A program made the translations under genes and the position numbers. The notes beneath the pieces were generated by a model, which was given only the letters and a program-made list of their open reading frames with translations, was not told the DNA's origin and did no database searches. A stretch of DNA of 64,000 nt from positions 4,685,225-4,749,224 of the forward strand of contig JAJEKV010000078.1 of NCBI GenBank assembly GCA_021234155.1, given 5' to 3'. This DNA comes from Isoetes taiwanensis. Taxonomy: Eukaryota; Streptophyta; Lycopodiopsida; Isoetales; Isoetaceae. Positions 45,913 through 57,235 of this stretch are shown piece after piece. Positions within the stretch are counted from its first letter, which is position 1. Each line of letters begins with the position of its first letter.

Positions 45913-48064
45913 AATCAACAAATCCGCCTACACACACATGAATTAGATTAAATGCAAGCATGCTCACCAATATGCTCCATTTGAATTCCCCGTCGTCTTG
46001 AGCACCCTTAAAATCTTTGGAGCTCCTACAACCCGGTTGCATCGGACATATATGAATCGGATTGAGCCGCAGATTTGAAGGCTGCGATGTGCCTTGTGCC
46101 TCTTTCGGGCATTTGGCTCATGCCCATCCGATTCCTAAACTTGCCCACAAAAATAGTCGTGGGCTTCCAAATCTGGACCTCTAGCAAACTTGCCATGCAC
46201 ATGCTATACAAGAACCAAAACACAACACCTAGAATGGCAACAATCAATTAAGCTCCTCTCACATGGCAAAACCATTGCTTGAAATACAACACAATCGACA
46301 AGCATAGCCTTAACCACTGCCAAAAGACCCTCCTCCTATACCAAACGAATTGGGCAAAGTATATAGAAATTGGTGCTGCTTTACCAAATAACTTAATATT
46401 ACATTGGTTAAAATTGACATTAATCCTTCATGAGTAAATCTTGCATTATGCCATAGGAGAAACTCAAAATATGCCACTTGAGGCTAAATCCTAATGATGA
46501 AAATCCTAAAATTGGAATGCCAATGATTACAAAAATATGTCAAAAAAAATGATTGAATACATAATGGTTAATAATTTCCATATCTAGTCTAAACTACTAT
46601 ATAAGCTGCTCCTTGGAATTTGAACTTGAGTTCATCATTGAGCATTAACAAAAAGAAACCAGTACACATTTTAATTCAAACTCAAGCCATCCTAGCCGAA
46701 TTTATTCAAGCTCAAGCAATCATAGTCGAATTTCAAAACATACATCATGAAAACTTAAGAACGAAGCAATCAATCCTACGTCAGATTCTTTAAGCTGGCA
46801 AGAAGTACCCAAATTCTATTTGCGAACCTGGCAATAAGGATTCAAGGATATGCAAGGGAAGCATGAATTGCAAAATGATCGATTCTTTGGAAACATGAAA
46901 CTTTTGAAGCACAAAGAATTGGAAAAAATGTTAGATTTTGTATCTAAATTGCATCTGCCTATACATGCACAAAAGAAATTCCCCAACTTTTTTGTATGCT
47001 CTTGAAGCCTGTAAAAGAATGGGAAGCCGGATGGTAAAAGGGAATGGGAACACGAAGGTGAAACCGAGCAACAAAAAACTTGTGCGATGAAGCGCAACCT
47101 CCGGATCTGCAACAACAAGGCTCTAACCTGTGCAACCACCCCTACGCCACTGCCCCTGTGCAACCTGTGTAAGCAGAAAAGAGAGAGGATATAGGTGCAT
47201 GCATGATTATAGAGACTGCTCATCCCTTGACCATCTTCATATCTAGGCTGTGATGCGGTCAGATGCCAAGACCCCATCTAGTCTAGTCTTAATGTTAAAA
47301 TAAAGAACTTCCTTAGATGGAATACATCTAAGCCTGTGGGAGCGATGATCCAATGCAAAGCTCTGAGAGGAAGCAAGTTACACTGCTTCAAATGGATTGT
47401 AGGATATTGTCTAAAGGATATGGGAAGCTCATCTTTAAGGCTCATCTCCATAACGAATCTATAGAGCAGATTAATTTGGTAAAGAGCTCTATGCATTATA
47501 TGGTGCTGGCGAGTTGAAGCACTTGATTGTACTTGATAATCGAAACCTCACGGCCAAAGCTCAAAGCACTATGCGTCATATCATTGCTGGCGGGTTGAAC
47601 CACGTCTCTTCTTCACACTATTCAATGTGTGGTGCAACCGGTAGATTTAGGCTTGCAAGCTCTTGGGTCTTGCCTAATAATTCCGCATACACCTCATTGG
47701 AGAGGAGTGTACAAAATAAGTAGGATTATGTTAGCTCCACACAGAACTATAAGGATGTACGATGAGATTGCTTGGTTCCACAGAGCATATTGGAAGTTTA
47801 GGAAATAGTTTTGGGATGTCAGCTTTTGCATATTTGAGGATGGAGAAGAGAATTTTGAGAGGGAGAGGGTGATGAGTTTGTGTATACCAATAGTGGAGTG
47901 CAATCCTCATCCCAAAACTACATCCTTATGTCGAATTTATTCACCACTTCATATTCGGTGATGATGACTTTGATGTTGTTCACATTGTTTGATGAGCAAC
48001 CGCATTCTCACATTATGAATTTGTCCATGTGAGCTTCTCTAACTTTTTTTTCTTGTTACTCCAG
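45913..48064. other. No gene recognised
   Basis: AT-rich intergenic DNA. A 153-codon minus frame at 46816-47277 has no motif I know and is rich in Cys, Ser and Phe; I do not call it. The end of the stretch (TTTTTTTCTTGTTACTCCAG) looks like an intron 3-prime end for the next feature. Confidence 0.5.
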
Positions 48065-48486
48065 GTGATAATGGGATGAAGGAGCACCATGATGGTGAAC
48101 GAGAGGTGATTGTCATCAGTGATAGCATGCAGGAAGTGGAGTCCGTGGATCAGTCAGTTGTGGAATCTGGCATTAAAGAAGAAGAGCATGATTCCGTGCA
48201 AGGTTTAAGGGACGTGGAAGAGGCCGTGAAGAGAGTGTGTTCAACAGTGCAGCATTTGCGAATGGCACTTGCAGGTAATTTAGAGTAGATTGAGTGTGTC
48301 ATGGAGGTCATGGAACGATAGGATGTGGACTCTATCGTCTTTGAGAAGGGGATGCTCCATTCTCATTTGAACCTTGGTAGAGCGCTCCTCATAAAGGAAC
48401 TGCAGGAGTTAGAGATGAGGAGGAGCGTCATGACACGCAGATCGCCGGCCCGAGCAAGAGGAAGGCAACCGAATGATAGCTTGTAG
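48065..48486 (+). pseudogene. Exon-like coding block with two TAG stops
   Basis: Follows a good acceptor (CTTGTTACTCCAG). The acidic frame reads MKEHHDGEREVIVISDSMQE, then AVKRVCSTVQHLRMALAGNL. TAG follows at 48286-48288, the same frame continues, a second TAG lies at 48319-48321, and the block ends with ALLIKELQELEMRRSVMTRR and a basic tail at TAG 48484-48486. Both internal stops fit CAG-to-TAG changes. Family not recognised; the helical, coiled-coil-like Leu spacing is the only visible feature. Confidence 0.55.
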
Positions 48487-48756
48487 TAGAGAACAGTTTG
48501 TAGATAGTGTTGATCTTTTAAGTTTATGTGCATAGTCTTCGTTGAAGCTTGGAAATATATGAATTGCTGGCTACAAAACCTTTGCTTTATGTAATTGGTA
48601 TGTGTATAATAACTTTATATTATAAAATTATATCGTATCTTCAATCCGAGCCCTAGATGATTTGATCGATCATCAACATTAAAGATGATGTGCATGTCTT
48701 CAACCAAAATTCATCTTGATAATTGCTTCAATACGATGCACTCAATTTGATGTACA

Positions 48757-49434
48757 AAGGGTGAAAAGGAAAAGGGAATAGGAAAAAGGGGAAGGAAAAG
48801 AAGAGGGAAAAATGGAGAAAAAATGAAAAGGGGGGGAAAGGGGAAAAATGGCAAACGGAAATGGAGAAAGGGAAAAGGGAAAATAGAAAAATGAAAAATA
48901 AAAATGAAAAATGGAAAAACATAAAAGAAAAAGCGAAGGGAGAAATGGAAAAAGAAAAAGGGTGGGGAAAGGGAAAAGGAAAGGGAAGGAGGGAAGGGAA
49001 ACGGAGGGAAGAAAACGACCAAAATTCCCTAATTCAACAATTAAAAGAGGAATGGGAAAAGGAAAAAGGAAGGGAAGGGGGAAAAGAGAAGAGGGAAAAA
49101 AATAAATAAATGGAAGAAAGGAAAGAAGGAAAACTGGAAAAAAACGGAAAAGCAAAAAGGTCTTTAGAAAATAAAATTAAAAGGAAAAAAAGAAAAAAGA
49201 AAAAAAAAGGAATGAAAAGAAAAGAATTAAAAAAGCAAAAAGAAACAAAGGAAAAAAGGTAAAAGAAAAAAAAAAAAAAATTAAAAAGGGAAAAAAAGAA
49301 AGAAAAAAGAAAAAGTGAAAAAAGAAAGAAGGGAGAAAAAAAAGATAAGTAAAAAAAGGAGGAAAAAGTGGGGGAAGAAAGAGAAACGAAGAAAAAAAAA
49401 AAAAAAAAAGGGAGGAAAAAGAGAGGGGAAATCT
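48757..49434 (+). repeat. GA-rich low-complexity tract
   Basis: Almost pure A and G on the plus strand, GGGAAAAGG-type words giving way to AAAGAAAAAA. It is interrupted only by a short ordinary segment near 49010-49055. The Lys/Glu or Phe/Pro frames across it are compositional. Confidence 0.95.
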
Positions 49435-50265
49435 TCTATAGCCCACAACGCTGGGCTTGGTTTCTGTAAGTTTTTAAATGCTTAGTTTATGTAAGTTTTT
49501 AAATGCTATCTACTCACACATGGTTCTAATATATGCCCAACAACGCTGGGCACCATAACAATAATAAGTGATATAAATATTTTCAACTGTACTGGTCAAT
49601 GTGCACCATTGAAATGTTGTTTTTTTTTGATTGAAAATGATGTGGGCCACCTGGAAGAATTCATGGAATATTCTAGAGATGGGTGGTGCAAAATTAGCTA
49701 AATAACTAGGCATTCAATACTATTAGAAAAATAATGGCGCTTACTTTTCTCTAAATTTTAGTAAATGGGCTAGCCTTAAAATGGCCATATAGACAAGTAA
49801 ATTCCAGGAAGGTTTTTGGCAGCCAATTCATTGCGGCGTCAATTCGTATTTAATCCTAACCAAAGACATGAAATTGGAAAACAGGCAGGCACATACTCTC
49901 AGCTTGATATTTATAAATGCCAACAAAATGACTGCTAGAGAAAAAGTCATCGTCAGGCATATTTTCAAAGGAGAAAATCACAGCAACTACAAGCAATGCC
50001 TGAACTTTCCAGTGGACGTATACCCGAAAGCCTTTAATTATCCAGGCAAAGTATTCACAGTATCCCCAAACATGTTATGTACACAACGCTTCAGATAAGA
50101 AACAAGTATGGCAACATGGTGTAAGAGGAGCCTGTACATGAGAAGGCGTGCAATTAAGCAAGAAACCCCATGTCCACAAACCTATGTAGAAATTGATATC
50201 AAGTCACGGAAATACTACAAGAATCATATGCGCAAGTTCTCAAATTCTGCAAAAGAAAGAATATG
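49435..50265. other. No gene; short local duplications
   Basis: CAACGCTGGGC occurs twice (about 49446 and 49545) and TGTAAGTTTTTAAATGCT twice (about 49466 and 49490). Otherwise AT-rich DNA, probably 3-prime flank of the DUF569 gene. Confidence 0.5.
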
Positions 50266-51294
50266 TCAGAACATCCAAATTCTTATAAAATGAGTAATGC
50301 CATTTAGTCTGGCAATGCAAATACTAGAATGCAACATACTACTGCTCTTGTAAAAGCAAGTGCCTAGTCTAGGAAATAAACTAAGACAGTTTTGCATTGC
50401 CAAGGGTATACAGTAGCCCATGCAGAACAAGAGCAAGGAAGAAGAACCTGGTGAAGAAGCTTTGACTACAGTAATATGCATTGGAGCTGTGTTTGGTGGA
50501 AGTTCCAATTTTAACGGATAAAGTTTTCTGGTCCCTGGAATGCATCCACAGACTATAAAATCCTCGTAAAGGTTAAGTTCCTCTTTCAATTTCAGTACAA
50601 GCATCTGTAAGCTGCTGCCGACAAATCGAAAAGATTGTGGCTCATCATTGCCTAGATCATCTGCAACTTTACAAAAAATGAGTCTGCCTTCTGGCTTCAA
50701 AGACTGCCTTGAGAATGAGTTGAATGACTGCAGTTCAAATAATTATATATGAGATATATATTCTATCAAGTCAAAGATGTTTCATGCAGTTGTCAGATGA
50801 TGACATACCTCAACAGGAATATCTGGTACTGTTGGAATGGACTGTGTAACTTTCTCTACCACTTCAACCTCCCATAAAACCCAGTCTTTAGTAGCAGACC
50901 GAAGGGGTACATCATGTGTAACTGAATTCCTATAAGGGGGCACAGTGCCGTTTGCCCGTAAGAAATTGCCATTGTAAGCCTTCAGCTTCACCATAACACC
51001 CTGTTTTATGGGCTCCCATTCTAGGGAAGAGTCTAATTTAGATGGTTTACTTTGCAATACTTTCTTGCCAGTCATTCCAAACAGAAAAGGCGAATCGGAG
51101 GCTGCTAAGTAACCATGGTAACAGCTTTTTAACCTTATTTTTGTAGTGTTATGAACATGTTCAACATGCCATATCACCATTTCGCTACCAACATCACGAT
51201 TTTGAGAGACATTGGTCTGATCCTCATCCGCATATAAGTACTTCCCATGATGACCCAGGAGTCTCACAGTTTTCGCACCCTCGAAACATTCCAT
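50266..51294 (-). CDS. DUF569 family protein (two coding exons)
   Basis: Coding exon 1 is 51294-50809: MECFEGAKTVRLLGHHGKYL, then YADEDQTNVSQNRD and other beta-trefoil-like (actin-crosslinking/fascin-fold) motifs of the plant DUF569 family, through VLWEVEVVEKV. It ends at GAG|GTATGT. Exon 2 starts at 50727 after TTTGAACTGCAG in the same phase. It carries the C-terminal domain (GRLIFCKVADDLGND, then LYPLKLELPPNTAPMHITVV). The last 45 codons before the stop at about 50266 are less typical, and a further intron there is possible. The ATG at 51294 is one base after an acceptor (TTTTTTTAACAG), so the 5-prime leader is spliced. The molecular role of the family is not established. No lesion seen: this is the best candidate for a working host gene. 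Confidence 0.88.
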
Positions 51295-51580
51295 GCTGTT
51301 AAAAAAACAAATTTAAGTCTATATCTAGCAGGCATATATAAAGCAGCAATTACATCTACATCAAAGTCTTCCACAGTTCATGGCGGTGCCTTAAAAAACA
51401 ATAAAGCATGATAACCCTGCTCTACAATGATCAAGCAGTCTAGGAGATATACTTCTAGGTATTGAAAAATGAGCAATGCCACAGTAAATACAATGTTTCT
51501 GGAGAAATTTTTCATATAAACATAAGATTCGGAATCAAAGAGGGGTAGTAAAAAATCATAGGTTTCTAGGAAGAGTTTAC

Positions 51581-51728
51581 CTGAAAGAGAAACAATTGGA
51601 TCGAAGTGGCTACAGTTGGAAGGGCCGGGATACGGCACCTTTGAAGAAGGGGAGCTAAGAAATAAGGCGAAGCATAGGCTAAAAGAAACTCCTGAATACT
51701 TTCCTGAAGCACGTCCAGAAGAAGCCAT
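51581..51728 (-). other. Probable non-coding first exon of the DUF569 gene
   Basis: Ends in TCTCTTTCAG|GTAAAC, a good donor 285 bp before the acceptor of the coding exon. It contains an ATG (51728) with an open frame, but splicing would put that frame out of phase with the DUF569 frame, so it is more likely leader or an upstream ORF. Confidence 0.5.
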
Positions 51729-53049
51729 AATCGTCCACGCGGTAAGGAAAGTTCTGCCGACTATGTCCCTTGTTATCAGTAATTAACGGTGTAGATCTTC
51801 GCCCTAACTTGTTGTACCATCTCATCCGTCTGATGGGTATCTTCTAATGTTTTTTACCAATACAATACTAGAGGGTCTGTGGACCAACCAAAGATAATGC
51901 GCACGGATATTTTTTGTTTTCTTTAAATAGAAATATATTTCTATTCATTATAATTTTGCAAGTATAACTTAAAGGGAAAATTCCAATTATACCCCTCAAG
52001 TTTGCAAAATTCCAAAAAAATACCCTCCAAATGAAGAGCATTTTTGGAAAATTGGCGATAGAGTTTTTGTTGCTCCTTAAATTTAAAAGTTGTCTTCACA
52101 AACCTTATGGATTAAGATAAGATCTTCTGAACGACATCAAGTTCATCGAAATTGGAGTTGAAATTCACAAGTTATGCTCATTTACGTCGTTTTTTATAGC
52201 ACTTACTTAAAACACTATAAGTTGAAGATTCCAACTCCGTTTTAGACGATTCTACTGCTATGGATAGGCGTCACTCTCATTTTTACAAGTTTCATTGGTG
52301 ATAGATAGGCATGAAAACCCTGGCAGTCTTACTTGAAGAGCCACTTGATGGAATATGCCACTACACAAAGTCACATCTGATGTATGTGTGATTTCAAAGT
52401 TTAGCCAAAGGTAAGGAGGCGCATCATTATATCGCGGTTTGTGTGTAATGTTTAGTCCACAACCTCCTTTCCAAGATCCCGCCGAAATATGCGTTCAATT
52501 TTAACCACTTTTTTTACGCAGATTATCAGTACAAGTCCGCAATTAGAGTACCTCTATCTGAATATGACTAATAATTGCACCCTGTTGGATGCAGTAATGC
52601 CACGGCTATGGCGTGCACATTGCTACTACATCTGTAATAAATTTGTTACATTATGAAAAACATTATGGATCTGCAGAAGGACAATGCCTTGTATAGCCTC
52701 AATAACTTATTTTGATGACAAAATATTCGAGGTGCATCAGACAAGTGTTTTTCATGCAAAGAAAGGTTCAAATGTATCTTAGATCTCTTAGGAACATAGC
52801 AAGGAATGTCACCTACTGTTAGAAATATGCCTGCAGGACCGAAACAACACCTTTGGAGTTTATACAAATGAATGGTCATTTAATGAGGCATCTATAGTAG
52901 ACTCATGTGCCAGATCTATGGTGATAGTGTAGCACCAAGATGAGCAAAAAAGGGAGGCTCATGCAAGTAAATTCCAAACATGCAATGATGCAACGATATC
53001 CAATAGTCCCACAATCAAGTTAGCAAAGATTTGACAATTGACTTGATAT
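51729..53049. other. No gene; half-MITE-like motif
   Basis: Near 51974-52030 the sequence GGGAAAATTCCAATTATACC followed by CCCTCAAGTTTGCAAAATTCC resembles one arm of the MITE at 23843, but no partner arm is present. The rest is AT-rich without a supported frame. Confidence 0.45.
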
Positions 53050-54323
53050 TTAGTTTAAGATCAATGTATGTCTAACCACACCAACAAATATGATGGGAGC
53101 CCGAGACATACACATCGAAAGGATTGCTCCAACCTGAATGAAAACAACAGAACAACTTAGAGATATATAATAGTTAGAAGCTAAACAATTCAAAGAAGAA
53201 TCATAAGCATGGAACCGAAATGTAAGGGACAAAAAAATGCCTTATCATAAATTGTATCGAACTTTGTAAAAAGAATGCCATCGATTAACTAATTGTTGCC
53301 AAAAGTGGACAAATCTGCAAGCTTCTGCAATATCCAACACTACATTGTTAAAACTGATAGATTTTGAGAAGGGACATGAATCATACTAAGGCTGCTTGGC
53401 CTATCTTTCACTTGTACATATGCATATACAGTTTCAAAAGAAACTCGAAATTTGTTGTGCTTTCCATACCTCTTCCTACTTTAAAGAGACATGTTCTTGT
53501 AAGAAATGCATTCGCAGAAAGAGAAGGCTCTGTAAAAAAATAACGTAACAATAACCCCACTAGTGAAAACTGGTCATTATCATGCACACATAAATCCCAC
53601 CTTGGCACCAGGGCCCCAAGCTTATTTGCTTGCTTCATTGTCCAGGAACAAGCTTGTAGCTATTGCATCAATTCGCACGGGGTCCCACAGGCTACGAATT
53701 GAGACAGGTAGATGGGAGCGGCCGCAATTGCCGCGAGAAGCGAGACTATGTGCCTGTTGCCAGTTACAGGTTATTGAAGATGAAAGCCATACTCTTCTGA
53801 GTTGCCCTGCTTTTGAGATAGTCCGGAATCATTTTTTGACCTTAGCATTCCATTCCACGCTTCCACAACTTCTCAGAGCACCATCTGTGCATGACTTGGC
53901 ATTATACATACTTGAGGTTCTAGATAAACGTCTGCAATTACTGAGCCCTCAGTAGTCATTATCTCCGCTTGTCTAGTATCATCATTACTGCAAAGGTTTT
54001 TCCCTTGAAAACCTTTCGAGGCAGGGGTTTTTTAATCCTAGTAGTAATGATTGTACTAGCCCATTGTATGGGTCCCATGGCCTATTGGTCTCCGTGGACG
54101 TTAAAATTTTTATTCTATTCTATTCTATTCTTCTTTATCACAATTGATCAAGTACAATGTACATGTGCAAATGTCAGACATCTATGAAAGCCATTACCTG
54201 ATTGAACATGGAGAGTTAGTCCACTGCATCATTTCCCACTAGAGATTCTCTAACAAGGACTACTGTATCTGGTCTGTTCACATTTATCAGCTTGGATAAA
54301 GCCTGCATCAAGGGTTCATTGAC
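53050..54323 (-). pseudogene. SRP receptor alpha-subunit pseudogene, C-terminal exons
   Basis: Three exons in GTPase-domain order. 54323-54198 reads [20 protein letters not shown] and SLVGNDAVD, then TAA in place of the usual Gln, then LSMFNQ and a donor. 53324-53241 reads KLADLSTFGNN, a TAG, then LIDGILFTKFDTIYDK, with a GC instead of GT at its donor. 53133-53050 reads VGAILSMCMSRAPIIFVGV and stops early at TAA. These correspond to the end of the G domain of the signal-recognition-particle receptor alpha (SRPRA/FtsY type), including the TKFDT guanine-binding box. Each exon keeps an acceptor site, so the copy came from genomic DNA, not from mRNA. A LINE module sits in the intron between the first two exons. 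Upstream exons were not identified. Confidence 0.88.
53576..54132 (+). mobile_element. LINE 3-prime module, copy 2
   Basis: Same module as 40825-41386 but on the opposite strand. It starts at the same position in the element (ATTATCATGCACAC) and keeps the frame open (NPTLAPGPQAYLLASL to LQLLSPQ, with three amino-acid differences in the shared part). It has the same tail and ends in four ATTCT repeats. It lies in an intron of the SRPRA pseudogene. No clear target-site duplication. Confidence 0.82.
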
Positions 54324-55465
54324 CTGCACAAATAAAAGCTTTTAAAGTATATCTTCAGCTGAGAAAACGGCTGTCAAAGGATTGTAGACATTTGCTTGGC
54401 TCCTGACACAGGTCTCATCAAATCAAATAAAAGATGAAACTAATTTAAATGTTAAGTGGTCACCAAATTGAACAGATGCTTTGCTTCCCTCAGTAACACT
54501 GCCCACTGTAAGTCAGCACATGCATGGCACAACATGGAACATGACAAATAATGCTAAACATGAAGCCTGACAGATCCGTTCTTAATCTTTATGCTGGCAA
54601 CATGAACCCAAGTGATCATCTACCATGTCAATTTCACCATGTTTTCCATTTTCAACTGGAAATCCGTAGGTTCAACTGGAAACAGCCAATATCAAGAACT
54701 CCTCAAACCTATATAAACTTTAAAGTGAAAGAAGACTTAACCATACCTTGATCAAATTCGAATTAGCCAAATTCATCTTGCAAAATGATTAGATGCATTT
54801 TCAACAATCCCTCAAGGCCTTTATTAGCTAAAGAAACAACACTTGCAGCCACTGGATAGCTAGAGATGAAGCTACAGATATCGAAATAAAAGTGATTCCG
54901 ATTGAAGATTTGCCCTTTTATAACATAGGTCTAGAGCAGAATGGGCAATTTCCAACAGCCACCAATCCATTTGAGCTCGTCAATTCAATATTATGTGAGT
55001 AAAATCAAACCTAGAACTTCAGCATTTGTGTAATCCTCCAATGATTTCGTGACTTTGTTTGTCGCGATCAATACTTCTGACCTTTCTTTTTAGAAACCCA
55101 TGTGCGATTCATCCTCAGTAGCAGCTTGGCGAGCCAAAAAACAAACACTGGCGGAACCACACACCCGGTTAGACGGTTCGAACAGCGGCCCCCCAGCAAA
55201 TGAGTGACCGCCAATTTATCATCAAGTAAAGTTTGTAGCAGTTTTTTACATATTCTAAGGATATACTGGCATATATCAAGAATATGCCGAAAACCCACAC
55301 AAGCAAGGGATTGCCCCCTAGGGGCAACCCAAAAAATATAGCATCAAACATTCTACAAATGGAACAACGTTAGACATTAGATACTGCCAACAACAATCCA
55401 AAATCAACATTCCATGTTCTATTCCAAATTTTAGTTTCATAACTCTCTTCAGATGTGTTAACTGC
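54324..55465. other. No gene recognised
   Basis: Presumably intron or flank of the SRPRA pseudogene. A small perfect palindrome TTGCCCCCTAGGGGCAA lies near 55312. No further SRPRA exon could be recognised. Confidence 0.45.
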
Positions 55466-55590
55466 TCATTGACCTGTCGTTGACTTTTGCTTCTTGATGT
55501 TGACTTGACTTTTTGACATTGATAATGGCTTTTTCTCTTTGACTTTACAAAAAGCTTCCAGCTCTAGCAGAGCAGATACAGTCTTCGACG
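55466..55590 (-). other. Candidate terminal exon, unknown
   Basis: After acceptor TTTTTCAATAATGCAG, 41 codons: SKTVSALLELEAFCKVKEK, then a Lys/Ser/Gln-rich end, to TGA at 55466. Splice context and composition suggest a last exon. It is not recognised; it may belong to the same locus as the SRPRA pseudogene or be a separate fragment. Confidence 0.3.
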
Positions 55591-56270
55591 CTGCATTATT
55601 GAAAAAGAAAATGGTTACAAAAAAACAATGTATTTCTGGCATAGAAGCATACACACAATAGCTAGATGATTGCCTTCGACTATCATAGTTTGAGAGGCGT
55701 AGGATAGGTCGACATTTGACCTCCCGGGCTAATCTAGCCACAATGTCAACAAGGAATAGACATCATGTCCCGGATCTAGAGCGATTTGAGCAGAGATTAA
55801 GGAGACTAAGTCATAGCTTCAAGCGAAGTTGTGAAGATGACCACCGGGTCCAATGATCTGCGCCGGACATTCACGGAAAAAGTGAAATAAACCGAAGCTT
55901 CTTTCCGGCCTCATATGACCGTGATAACCACTCTGAAATGGCACAAATCTATTAAGGACACAGAGTATTTGGTTTGGACTTGATTTTAGCGAAAGGTAAG
56001 TTCTTCATCAAGGAGATGACCTATGATACTTCTCTCAGCCAAGACGGATTTACTTTTACGTTCCATACAATGTGCATGCATGACTAGGGTTGGGGTTTTG
56101 GGGCTTTTTTTGGTTGTAGGGGGGTATTCCATATATCTAGGAGTTATGAGGTTTTGCCATTACTTGGGATAAATTTTATATACAAGGGGCCAAATTTGCC
56201 TTCCGAAAAAGCCCCATATGGAGGTGTTTTTTTTTTGCCACATGCATATCCCGTTTTGTACAAGTACATT
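55591..56270. other. No gene recognised
   Basis: Ordinary AT-rich DNA up to the CACTA terminus. G-runs near 56090-56130 and a T run near 56230 are the only low-complexity features. Confidence 0.5.
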
Positions 56271-57235
56271 CACTACAAGAGGATGGGGGGTATAGTGTCA
56301 ACCCTTGTGACAAGTTATAAGTGTAGTGACAATCTTGTGTCAACTGCTACTATTTTGACACAAAGTGCTTGTGTTGTGTCAAATTTGTGTCTAGTGCATA
56401 GTGTCAAATATGTCGTCCAATGCAATGACATCCTTTTGTCAACTTTTTATCACAATTTACGTGGGTTATTGCAACAACTTTTGAACAATATTATAACTAA
56501 GGTGTAACTACCTCTTCTTATGGCTTGTAACAAAATGGTATCTGAATTTTTATCTAATATTTCAACTGAATTGTGAGGAGCACTTGTCCAATTTAAGTGG
56601 GTTGTTGCAACGATTTTTAAACAATAGTATAACTAAGTTGCTACAACATTTTCTTAAGACTTATAACAGAATGCCATCACATTTTATATCTAGTAATTCA
56701 TGAAAATTGTGTTGTGTATCCATACATAAGATATAGTATTGCCCCAAGGGATATTACTTGGTATGATTTGGATACCCGAGAACTAGTTGGATGAAGAGGA
56801 ATAGTAATTGGTGAAGAGTTAGCAATATGGACAAGGGAGCAAACCTATCAGAACGACAAGACTCATCAAATACGAGGTACTTGTAATGTACATAACATAT
56901 AATACAATCCAACTCCAGGAATAGAGTTAAATGATGAATAAATGAATTCATAGAACTCAAAAAGGTGAAAAAAATGCCACTTCAATCTAGACTGCTCTTG
57001 TAGGCTGCATTTCGACTAATGATTGTCTCTGTTCTCAACGGATGGAATGAGAAAGCGATGCTTTTCTTGAAGAATGATCTTGAAGGACGAGTGTGGAAAG
57101 AAGAGGGACCTGTATCTTCTCAAAATCGACAAGGCATTATAGTTCAATAATTTAGAGATAAATTTGAAAAGAAAACACTCAAGATCAAATAAACTAAACC
57201 ATAATAGTAATAGCAATATAAGATTACAAAGTTGA

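Noticed and set aside
46816-47277. 153-codon minus frame
   Set aside because: No family motif, no splice or promoter context, Cys/Phe/Ser-rich composition; kept only as a remark.
48711-49446. Phe/Pro- and Lys/Glu-rich frames across the GA tract
   Set aside because: Pure low-complexity translation.
51378-51728. 116-codon frame starting MASSGRASGK upstream of DUF569
   Set aside because: It runs through a good splice donor into intron, and its phase does not match the coding exon; treated as leader.
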